A stretch of 64,000 bases of DNA, from contig CAWASR010000016.1 in NCBI GenBank assembly GCA_963784805.1, positions 124,001-188,000 of the forward strand, in the 5' to 3' direction. A program made the translations under genes and the position numbers. Origin of the DNA: Roseiarcus sp963784805. Lineage in GTDB: Bacteria; Pseudomonadota; Alphaproteobacteria; Rhizobiales; Beijerinckiaceae. Positions 42,585 through 49,703 of this stretch are shown piece after piece. How positions within the stretch are numbered: position 1 is the stretch's first letter; each line of letters begins with the position of its first letter. The notes under the pieces are model-generated. The model did not search any database and was not told the DNA's origin. It worked only from the letters and a program-made list of their open reading frames with translations.

Positions 42585-43317
42585 CGCGATCTCCCCTTCC
42601 GGCCCCGCGGTCTGGCGCCCCTGATTGGGGAACGGGATATTTGCAACGTCAATATCCTGCCAGGTAGGCTGAGACAAAATCGTCCTATTGAGCTCCGGGG
42701 CGTTCCGGGGAGGATTATCTCGCCTGGCGGCCATTCGAACAGGCGGCCTCGCGCCCGCGGTCTCATTCCCGTATCCATATCGGGCAGCATCGGTTGACCC
42801 TCGGGGCGTAGGCGTCGCCGTTCAAGCGGGCGGCGTTCGATCCCCCGGCGAACCTTGGGGCCTTGCCGCTGTTGATCATCTCAATCAGCCCCCGTTTTTA
42901 GGCCGCGCCCGCGTTGAGGACGGCCTCGCCGTCAGAGACGAGCGCGCCGCTGCTGTCCGTCATTGGCGTTCCGTCGCCACGCGGATCAAGCCGCCCCCGG
43001 CAAAGCTTTCCCTTGAGGCTGAGACGCCCGTCGCTGAGGCAGCCCTTCGCCAGCCCGCAAAGCGAAGCGGAGAAATGCGCCGGGCCGCCTTCCGCCCCGG
43101 CGAGCGGCCTTCTGAAAAAACCAACAATTTCTTGCCGTGCGGGCGAATCCATGTTTTCCTGTTCGATCAAGCCGTCGGACGGAGCGATCGTCATCCGGCG
43201 GGGCTCTTCAAGAAGGGGGCGCAACAGTGCGGGCGGGCTCGCGAGCAGCAGGAAAGTTTCTTAATTTGGAATCGCAAACAACCCATTGAAAAGTCAGGAT
43301 TTGCGGAAAGGAAATGC
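42585..43317. other. 733-bp region between epimerase and tandem repeat, with two weak small ORFs
   Basis: No recognised gene. Two minus-strand frames have coding-like composition and are described here for completeness: 42898-43194 (98 aa) and 42763-42879 (38 aa, MINSGKAPRFAGGSN at its start). The second starts 19 bp after the first stops and is preceded by GGGGG. Neither resembles a known family. The rest is unremarkable. Confidence 0.4.
42898..43194 (-). CDS. Hypothetical 98-aa protein (weak)
   Basis: A minus-strand frame whose second half uses GC-rich third positions like neighbouring genes. It contains LDPRGDGTPMTDSSGALV and ends DGEAVLNAGAA; there are two Cys and no signal peptide or membrane helix. 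The start (ATG 43194) lacks a clear ribosome-binding site, and a longer start at 43224 is possible. It precedes the epimerase on the same strand. Could be spurious. Confidence 0.3.
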   Translation of the reverse strand: MTIAPSDGLIEQENMDSPARQEIVGFFRRPLAGAEGGPAHFSASLCGLAKGCLSDGRLSLKGKLCRGRLDPRGDGTPMTDSSGALVSDGEAVLNAGAA

Positions 43318-43402
43318 TTTCCTTTCCTTCCCCTTAATTTTCGTTTGCTTCCCCTCCGGCTTTCGTTTCCTTCCCTTCGGTTTTCCTTTGCTTCCCCTCG
43401 GC
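43318..43402. repeat. Degenerate 20-23 bp pyrimidine-rich tandem repeat, four units
   Basis: Units start at about 43318, 43338, 43361 and 43381. Each follows the pattern TTTC-G/C-TTT-G/C-CTTCCC-C/T-TC-GG with small changes. One strand is almost pure C/T over 85 bp, unlike anything else in the window. It ends 38 bp from the 3' end of tRNA-Leu. Polypyrimidine tracts can form unusual DNA structures or slip during replication; no coding role is likely. Confidence 0.7.
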
Positions 43403-43440
43403 TGGCGAAAATTCCCCCGGGCCGTCGCGCGGGCGCGGTT

Positions 43441-43525
43441 TGGTGCCCCTAGCCGGAATCGAACCAGCACTCCTTGCGGAATCCGATTTTGAGTCGGACG
43501 CGTCTACCAGTTCCGCCATAGGGGC
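43441..43525 (-). tRNA. tRNA-Leu (CAA)
   Basis: An 85-nt tRNA with encoded CCA (TGG at 43441-43443 on the plus strand). The acceptor stem GCCCCTA (5' end at 43525) pairs with TAGGGGC. The anticodon loop CTCAAAA in the stem CCGA/TCGG gives anticodon CAA, reading UUG leucine codons. It has the long variable arm of leucine tRNAs and the T-loop GGTTCGATTCC. No integrase or attachment-site duplication is seen beside it. Confidence 0.95.
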
Positions 43526-43702
43526 CCGCGTTGCAGCGGCCGGGAGGCGATATAGAACGCCCCGGGGCGAAGGGTCAACGCCAGACCGGCGTCTCGCGCC
43601 GCGCCGCGCCGTCAGCCGAATGGGGGCGCGATTGCGAGGTCCGGCGCGTGGACGGGGCGGAGCTGAACGCGTAAAGCTCCCGGCGACTGATCGAGGAACT
43701 CA

Positions 43703-44284
43703 ATGCTCGAATCGCTTTACGCCCGGCTGGTCGCGCTTTCCGCAAGCCCGCGAGCCGTGCCGGCGCTGGCCGCGGTCGCCTTCGCCGAGAGTTCGTTTTT
43801 CCCCATTCCGCCCGACGTCCTGCTCGCGCCGATGGTGCTGGCCCAGCCGAACCGCGCCTGGCGGTTCGCGCTCGTCGCGACGATCGCCTCAGTCCTCGGC
43901 GGCATGCTCGGCTACGCGATCGGCGCCGCGCTCTACAGCACTTTGGGGCTGTGGCTCATCGATCTTTACGGCTACGGCGCGAAAATGGAGGCGCTGAAGC
44001 AGACTTACGCCCAATGGGGCTGGCTGGTGATCCTGGTCAAGGGCCTAACCCCGATTCCCTATAAACTGGTGACGATCACGAGCGGCCTTCTCGGCTATAA
44101 CTTTCCGCTGTTCGTCGCCCTTTCGGTGCTGACGCGCGGCGCGCGCTTCTTCCTGCTGGCGGGCGCGCTCAACTGGTTCGGCGACCCGCTGCGCGCGGCG
44201 ATGGAGCGCAACTTCGCCGCCGTCCTGGCGGGGTTCGCCGCGCTGGTCCTCGCCGGCTTCGTCATCGCGGTCAGGGTGTTCTGA
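43703..44284 (+). CDS. DedA/YqaA-family (VTT domain) membrane protein
   Basis: 193 aa with about five membrane segments. The VTT/SNARE-associated core reads AFAESSFFPIPPDVLLAP and KGLTPIPYKLVTITSGLLGY, with charged residues embedded in the membrane. DedA proteins are implicated in lipid (undecaprenyl phosphate or phospholipid) flipping and envelope homeostasis. The stop overlaps the dsbB ATG by one base (TGATG), so the two are coupled. Confidence 0.88.
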   Translation: MLESLYARLVALSASPRAVPALAAVAFAESSFFPIPPDVLLAPMVLAQPNRAWRFALVATIASVLGGMLGYAIGAALYSTLGLWLIDLYGYGAKMEALKQTYAQWGWLVILVKGLTPIPYKLVTITSGLLGYNFPLFVALSVLTRGARFFLLAGALNWFGDPLRAAMERNFAAVLAGFAALVLAGFVIAVRVF

Positions 44285-44790
44285 TGACCATCGTCGAAGC
44301 GGTCCTGCCGCCCTCGCAGGCCCGGCGGGCGTCGCTGATCCTCGCCGCGGCGCTGGCGACGCTCGCCATCGTGTGGATTTTCCAGTGGCTCGGCTATTCG
44401 CCCTGCGAATTGTGCCTGACCGAACGAATCGCCTTTTATGTCGGCGCGCCGCTGGCCGCGCTGACCGCGTATTTCGCCAGCCGGGCGGCGCACGGCCTGG
44501 CGCGGGCGGGATTCGCCCTGCTGGCGCTCATCTTTCTCGCCAATGCGGCCCTCGCCGCTTATCACGTCGGCGTCGAATATCACTGGTGGCCGGGGCCGAG
44601 CGCCTGCACCGGCGCGCTGACCGGGCCCATCGACGTCAACAATCTGATGAAGGAACTCAATTCGGTCAAAGTCGTGCGCTGCGACGAGGTCCAGTTGCGC
44701 ATCGCCGGCCTCTCCCTGGCCGGCTGGGACGTGATCGCCAGCGCCGCGATCGCCCTCTACGCCGCATTGGCTGCGAGACTGGCGCGCTGA
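44284..44790 (+). CDS. dsbB: Disulfide bond formation protein B
   Basis: 168 aa, four membrane helices. The first periplasmic loop carries CELC (GYSPCELCLTERI), and the second loop carries Cys in GPSACTG and VVRCDE, giving the two redox pairs of DsbB. It reoxidises a DsbA partner and passes electrons to quinone. A DsbA-like protein is encoded at 26423 in this window. It is coupled to the upstream DedA gene. Confidence 0.93.
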   Translation: MTIVEAVLPPSQARRASLILAAALATLAIVWIFQWLGYSPCELCLTERIAFYVGAPLAALTAYFASRAAHGLARAGFALLALIFLANAALAAYHVGVEYHWWPGPSACTGALTGPIDVNNLMKELNSVKVVRCDEVQLRIAGLSLAGWDVIASAAIALYAALAARLAR

Positions 44791-44800
44791 GGCGGGCGGC

Positions 44801-46270
44801 TCAGTCCGGCGCCTTGCCGAGCGGGAGCCCATTGACCGTGATCGATCGATCCTGGCCGATCTCGACGACCCAACTCAGACTTCCGTCGCTGTCCGTCTTG
44901 GCGAGGCCCTTGGCCATGGCAAATCCCGGCAAGGCCTTGACCGCGACGGCGGGTCCGAGCGCCTTGACTGCGGCCATGGTCTTGTCGAAGCCGCGCATGT
45001 GGATGGTCAACACGCCAGAAGGCTTGCCGGGAGCGTAACGGATCTCGCCCTCAAAACTCGCGTCGATCGCCGGCGCATGGATATGGGAAAGCGCGATGTC
45101 GAGTCTCATCGGGCCAGCGCTCAGCAGCGCCGCCATCACTTTCGCCGAGTCCGCCTCGGAAATCGGCGGATCATCGCCTTGCAGGCGCATGTCGGCAATC
45201 GCCTCGTTGGCCGCGGCGGCGATGTCAATTCCTTTGAACGTGGCCGCCAAATCGATCTCCGAGGGGGTAAGATCGGCCGCGCCGGGCGGCGCCAAGCCGA
45301 CCGGCAGGCTCAGGCCCCCGGCCGAGAGGATAAGGCTGACTGAGCTGTGAGGCCCCGCGTTCGCCATGCCGAATTGGCCCTTGAGGCTGGCCAGCGCCAC
45401 AGCCCCGATTTTCGACTGGATCAGCGCCTCGTGCGCCTCGCCGCCCTCGACGAACTTGAGCCCGGGCGCCGCCAACTCCTTGAGCAGGCCCTTCAGCTCC
45501 GCTTCGTGCGGGGCGAGATCAGCCCGAGAAGGGTGCGCGGCGATAAGCGCCAGCAGGTCGAACGCCGTTCGAGTCTTCAGTCCGTCTATCGCAACATTCA
45601 AAAGCGCCTTCTTGAGCCTCCCGCTGATACTGGCGGGCGCGTCGTTCTTGCCGACGACGCTCGTTTTCACGCCGATGTCGGAAAAGTCCTCTTTTACCGT
45701 AGTCGAGACCGAGCCATCCGGATTTACGACGGTGGCCGCGTCGGCGTGGAATGGACCAAAGTCGATGGTCTGGTCGAGCTTCGGCGCATGCGTTTCGACT
45801 ACGCCCTTGTCCGAATTCGCCGACCCGCTGAGATACCACGCGATCGCCGGATCGATCAAAAGAGTCTGGCGAAAATTCGTGAATTCGACGCTGGTCCTCA
45901 TATCGCCGGCGCTGGAAGCGATTTTCGGCAAAGAGTCCAGGACGACCCGCCACTTGCCGTCGTCCTGCTCAGTCGCCTTGTAGACAAGGGCCGCCGGCTC
46001 ATAAGTGACCCCGGCGCCCGCGGCCTTTATCAACGGGTTGAGTGCGCCGAGGTCAAAGGAGACGAGATAGTCGGACGCTGTGGCTTTCACCGACACGAGG
46101 GTGGAGGCGTTGGCCGGCAGAAATCTCCCGAAGAAGTCGCGCAGCATTTGCGCGCCCTCGGGCGTCGCCGGCCTGTCCGCGGCGGCGACAGGCCGCGCGC
46201 TCGACGCCCCGGCGAGCGCGGCCAGCAGAGCGGCGCGAATGACACGAGCGCGAAATCGATTTGAGGGCAT
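44801..46270 (-). CDS. Exported hypothetical protein, 489 aa
   Basis: A signal peptide is seen at the N-terminus (AALLAALAGASSARPVAAAD). The mature part is a long, soluble, beta-rich-looking protein with no Cys and no membrane segment. No family could be named with confidence; the general pattern of an exported protein with repeated substrate-like sheets recalls DUF945/DUF2125-type periplasmic proteins. It starts about 180 bp from the end of rpoH on the same strand and ends 10 bp from the convergent dsbB stop. Confidence 0.78.
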   Translation of the reverse strand: MPSNRFRARVIRAALLAALAGASSARPVAAADRPATPEGAQMLRDFFGRFLPANASTLVSVKATASDYLVSFDLGALNPLIKAAGAGVTYEPAALVYKATEQDDGKWRVVLDSLPKIASSAGDMRTSVEFTNFRQTLLIDPAIAWYLSGSANSDKGVVETHAPKLDQTIDFGPFHADAATVVNPDGSVSTTVKEDFSDIGVKTSVVGKNDAPASISGRLKKALLNVAIDGLKTRTAFDLLALIAAHPSRADLAPHEAELKGLLKELAAPGLKFVEGGEAHEALIQSKIGAVALASLKGQFGMANAGPHSSVSLILSAGGLSLPVGLAPPGAADLTPSEIDLAATFKGIDIAAAANEAIADMRLQGDDPPISEADSAKVMAALLSAGPMRLDIALSHIHAPAIDASFEGEIRYAPGKPSGVLTIHMRGFDKTMAAVKALGPAVAVKALPGFAMAKGLAKTDSDGSLSWVVEIGQDRSITVNGLPLGKAPD

Positions 46271-46450
46271 GGCGGACCTTGTTGCAGTTCGGCAAAAAAA
46301 TTTTGCGCGGCGACCGCACTCTATCTCAGATTCGCTTTGACGGCGCGAGCTTTCCCTGTCCGCTGCCGGCGAGCGCCCAGCCCTCGCAACAGAATGGTAG
46401 ACGACCCCCGGTCGACAGTCTCGCGGAGCCCCGTCGTTCCCCGCTGCGCC

Positions 46451-47356
46451 CTATCGCGTGGGCAACGCGGTCGCCCCGCTTTTCTTCGGAAGCTGAAGCT
46501 TGGCGACCCCGGACTTGACCGCTGCCTGCACTTTTTCGAAGGCGCGCACTTCGATTTGCCGCACCCGTTCGCGCGACACCCCGAATTCGGTCGACAGCTC
46601 CTCGAGGGTGATCGGGTCCTCGGCGAGCCGGCGCGCCTCGAAAATGCGCCGCTCGCGCGGATTGAGCACCGTAAGCGCGCCTCTCAGCGCGTCCAGACGG
46701 GTGTCCGACTCCTCGCGCTCCGCCAGTCGCGTCTCCTGATCGGCGGTTTCGTCGACGAGCCAATCCTGCCACTCGCCTTCGCCGTCCTCGCGCAGCGGCG
46801 CGTTAAGCGAGGCGTCGCCGCCGAGGCGGCGGTTCATATCGATCACGTCCTGCTTTGCGACGCCGAGACGCTTCGAGATCGTCTCGACCTGATCGTCGCG
46901 CAGGTCGCCGTCGTCGAACGCCGAAATGCGGCTCTTGGCCTTGCGCAGATTGAAGAACAGCTTCTTCTGGCTGGCGGTGGTGCCCATCTTCACCAGCGAC
47001 CATGACCGCAGGATGTATTCCTGGATCGAGGCTCGGATCCACCACATCGCGTAAGTCGCGAGCTTGAAGCCCCTGTCCGGCTCGAAGCGCTTGACCGCCT
47101 GCATCAGCCCGACATTGCCCTCGGAGATCACCTCACCGATCGGCAGGCCGTAACCGCGGTAGCCCATCGCGATCTTGGCCACGAGCCGCAAATGCGAGGT
47201 GACGAGTTTGTGCGCGGCCTCGCGGTCGCCGTGCTCGCGCCAGCGCTTGGCGAGCATATACTCCTCGTTCGGCTCCAACATCGGAAACCGCTTGATTTCC
47301 TGCAGATAGCGCGAAAGCCCAGATTCGCCCGAGATGATGGGAAGCGATGCGGCCAT
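46451..47356 (-). CDS. rpoH: RNA polymerase heat-shock sigma factor RpoH
   Basis: 301 aa sigma-32. The RpoH box QKKLFFNLRKAKSRI is present. Region 2 holds SEGNVGLMQAVKRFEPDRG and LATYAMWWIRASIQEYILRSW; region 4 holds EELSTEFGVSRERVRQIEVRAFEKV. It directs transcription of chaperone and protease genes, which in relatives include hslVU. ATG 47356 is the family start. Upstream 47357-47525 is free of genes and should hold the promoter. Rhizobiales often have two or more rpoH copies; only one is in this window. Confidence 0.96.
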   Translation of the reverse strand: MAASLPIISGESGLSRYLQEIKRFPMLEPNEEYMLAKRWREHGDREAAHKLVTSHLRLVAKIAMGYRGYGLPIGEVISEGNVGLMQAVKRFEPDRGFKLATYAMWWIRASIQEYILRSWSLVKMGTTASQKKLFFNLRKAKSRISAFDDGDLRDDQVETISKRLGVAKQDVIDMNRRLGGDASLNAPLREDGEGEWQDWLVDETADQETRLAEREESDTRLDALRGALTVLNPRERRIFEARRLAEDPITLEELSTEFGVSRERVRQIEVRAFEKVQAAVKSGVAKLQLPKKSGATALPTR

Positions 47357-47525
47357 AACAAACTCCAGTCGGGTTGCGGCGTTAGACCGTCCCGTCGGCG
47401 CTACGGCCGGTTGACGCTATAGTGTCCGGGCAAGCGTGGCTGAAAAAGGGCCGGAGCGCCAGACCAGAATGAAACGGGGATGAACTTTTGTTCACCATTC
47501 CGATCACAATCCGCGATCATCCTCA

Positions 47526-48620
47526 TCAAATATCAGCACGCATAGCTTTGATAAGGTTTGAGAAATCAATGGGTGGGGGACTCTCGAAACGCAATGGCGC
47601 CCCAGTGATCGGGTGTTCGAACCCCAACACGGCGGCGTGCAAGGCTTGACGCCCGAGCGCCCCAAGGGCGCTCCTTGCGTCCTCGGCGAGCTGCGCCGCC
47701 TTGGTCTTGAAGCCCGCGCCATAAACCGAATCGCCCACTAGCGGATGGCCGATCGAGGCCATGTGTACGCGGATCTGATGGGTCCGCCCGGTCTCGAGCC
47801 GGCAGGAGACGAGGCTTGCCGGGCCGAAGGCCTCCTCCAGCCGCCAATGGGTGACGGCGCCGCGGCCGCGCTCATCGGGCGCGACCGCCATTTTTTCCCG
47901 ATGGCGCGGATGGCGGGCGATCGCCGCCTCGATCCTCCCGGCGGTCAACTCGAAGTCGCCCCACACGAGCGCAAGGTACTCGCGCACAAGCGACCCGGCG
48001 CGGCCGTGGTCGGCGAATAGTTCGGCGAGGCCGCGATGCGCCGGGTCGCTCTTGGCCGCGACGAGGAGGCCAGAGGTGTCTTTGTCGAGCCGGTGCACGA
48101 TGCCCGGACGCCGGATCCCGCCGACGCCTGACAGGCTCGGGCCGCAATGGTGGATCAGCGCATTGACCAGCGTGCCGTCGGCATGGCCAGGCGCCGGATG
48201 GACGACGAGGCCCGCCGGCTTGTCAATGACGATCAGATGCTCGTCCTCGTAGACGACGTCGAGCGGAATGTCCTCGGCGATGAGCGGCGAATCCTCAGGC
48301 GGCGGCGCCTCGAACGCGATTCGCGCGCCCTCGGAGAGCCGCGTCGAAGGGTCGCGAGCGACCGCTCCGTCAACCTTAACCTCTCCGGCCTCGATCAACG
48401 TCTTGAGCCGCGTGCGCGACAGCGCGATGCGCCGCCGGGCCGCCTCGCAGCCCAGGAAGCGGTCGAGCCGCTCGCCCGCGCCCAGCGCGTCAACGTCGAA
48501 TACCTGCGGTCCCGACGGCGCAACCAAGGGCCCATTGGGCGCGGCTTCAACCCTCGGAGCGTGCTCCGACGCGTTCCCGCTCCTCTCGAGACGGCGCTTC
48601 GCCGCGGCCTTGGCGTTCAT
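47526..48620 (-). CDS. rluD: RluA/RluD-family 23S rRNA pseudouridine synthase
   Basis: 364 aa. An S4 RNA-binding domain (about 50-110, SRTRLKTLIEAGEVKVDG) is followed by the catalytic domain with the Asp in GIVHRLDKDTSGLLV and the substrate segments RTHQIRVHMASIGHPLVGD and LGRQALHA. It most likely modifies helix 69 of 23S rRNA. The N-terminal 35 residues are charged and variable. ATG 48620 overlaps the stop of the homocysteine methyltransferase gene (48617-48620). Confidence 0.93.
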   Translation of the reverse strand: MNAKAAAKRRLERSGNASEHAPRVEAAPNGPLVAPSGPQVFDVDALGAGERLDRFLGCEAARRRIALSRTRLKTLIEAGEVKVDGAVARDPSTRLSEGARIAFEAPPPEDSPLIAEDIPLDVVYEDEHLIVIDKPAGLVVHPAPGHADGTLVNALIHHCGPSLSGVGGIRRPGIVHRLDKDTSGLLVAAKSDPAHRGLAELFADHGRAGSLVREYLALVWGDFELTAGRIEAAIARHPRHREKMAVAPDERGRGAVTHWRLEEAFGPASLVSCRLETGRTHQIRVHMASIGHPLVGDSVYGAGFKTKAAQLAEDARSALGALGRQALHAAVLGFEHPITGAPLRFESPPPIDFSNLIKAMRADI

Positions 48621-49606
48621 GCGCGCTCGCGGCGTCTCTTCCGTTCGCCCGTCGCGACGGCGGCTGGGGCCATGACAGGGCCGAGCGCGGCGACGATTCT
48701 CTCCTGGCTCGGGCGAATGCCCGGCTTATGGGCGTCGAGCCCGCGCCGCATCGCCGCTACATGAGCGGGCGTATTGCCGCAGCAGCCGCCGATGATGCGC
48801 GCGCCGCAATCGATGGCCAGCCCGGCGTACGCCTCCATCAGCTCTGGCGTGCCGGAGTAGTGGATATGTGCGCCATGCCATTGCGGCACCCCGGCGTTGG
48901 CCTTGGCGATCAGCAGGGCGTCCGGATGCGCCGCGGCCATGTCCAGGATGGCGAGCAAAAGGTCGGACGCGCCGACGCCGCAATTGGCGCCATAGCCGAG
49001 CGGCTTCGCGTCGAAGCTTTCGACGAGCGCGCCGAGCGCGGCAGGGGCGACGCCCATCATCGTGCGGCCGGCGGTGTCGAAGCTCGCGGTGATCGTGAAT
49101 GGCAGCCCGACTCTTGCGGCTGCGCGCGCGGCTGCGCGGATCTCCGCGAGCGCGGACATGGTCTCGATCCAGGCGACGTCCGCGCCGCCATCGCGCAAGG
49201 CTTCGATCTGCTCGACAAAGACCTCGACCGCGTCGGTTTCGCTCAGTGGTCCGAGCGGGGCGATGAGATCGCCGGTCGGCCCAACCGATCCGGCCACCAC
49301 AATGCGCCGCCCCGCGCTGTCGGCGACGTGGCGGGCGTTCCGCGCGGCGAGCCGATTGAGTTCGCGCGCGCGGGGGTCGAGGCCGTGGAGCGCGAGTCGC
49401 CTCCGGTTGGCGCCGAAGCTATTGGTCAGAATGATGTCCGCGCCGGCTTCTACGAAAGCCAGATGCAGCGCCCGAATCCGGTCGGGATGCTCGGCGTTCC
49501 ACAGCTCTGGGCTGTCGCCCGAGGTCAGGCCCATCGTGAACAAATTGGTGCCGATGGCGCCGTCCGCCAGCAGCGGCCGGCCCTCGGCCAGAAGGGTTTT
49601 CAACAT
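48617..49606 (-). CDS. bmt: Homocysteine S-methyltransferase (betaine-homocysteine type)
   Basis: 329 aa. A cobalamin-independent barrel that methylates homocysteine to methionine using betaine, S-methylmethionine or a similar donor. Zinc ligands are GANCGVG and IGGCCGNTPAHVAAM; LADGAIGTNLF is the N-terminal substrate strand. It precedes rluD with a 4-bp overlap, an unusual pairing that probably reflects shared transcription only. Its leader contains a 9-bp inverted repeat (49614-49668). The methyl donor cannot be told from sequence. Confidence 0.88.
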   Translation of the reverse strand: MLKTLLAEGRPLLADGAIGTNLFTMGLTSGDSPELWNAEHPDRIRALHLAFVEAGADIILTNSFGANRRRLALHGLDPRARELNRLAARNARHVADSAGRRIVVAGSVGPTGDLIAPLGPLSETDAVEVFVEQIEALRDGGADVAWIETMSALAEIRAAARAAARVGLPFTITASFDTAGRTMMGVAPAALGALVESFDAKPLGYGANCGVGASDLLLAILDMAAAHPDALLIAKANAGVPQWHGAHIHYSGTPELMEAYAGLAIDCGARIIGGCCGNTPAHVAAMRRGLDAHKPGIRPSQERIVAALGPVMAPAAVATGERKRRRERA

Positions 49607-49613
49607 TCGGGGT

Positions 49614-49668
49614 CTCGGGGCTCAAGAAGGCGCTACGGCGCGGGGTTCTTAGGCGCGCAAGCCCCGAG
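49614..49668 (-). promoter_or_regulatory. Structured leader upstream of the homocysteine methyltransferase gene
   Basis: CTCGGGGCT (49614-49622) and AGCCCCGAG (49660-49668) are perfect 9-bp arms; inside them AAGAA and TTCTT can form a second stem. The structure ends 8 bp before the methyltransferase ATG, so it would occlude its ribosome-binding region. The layout does not match the SAM-II or SAH riboswitch motifs I know. It could be a regulatory leader, an operator or a chance palindrome. Confidence 0.4.
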
Positions 49669-49703
49669 AAGCAAGGCGGACGCCCGCCTTCCTGCCCGAT
49701 GCT

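Noticed and set aside
43318..43402. CRISPR array
   Set aside because: The repeats are contiguous without spacers, degenerate, and no cas gene is near.
43441..43525. Integration site of a genomic island at tRNA-Leu
   Set aside because: No integrase gene and no direct repeat of the tRNA 3' end was seen in the flanks.
49607..49703. SAM-II or SAH riboswitch before the homocysteine methyltransferase
   Set aside because: The inverted repeat is real but the conserved loop sequences of these riboswitches could not be found.
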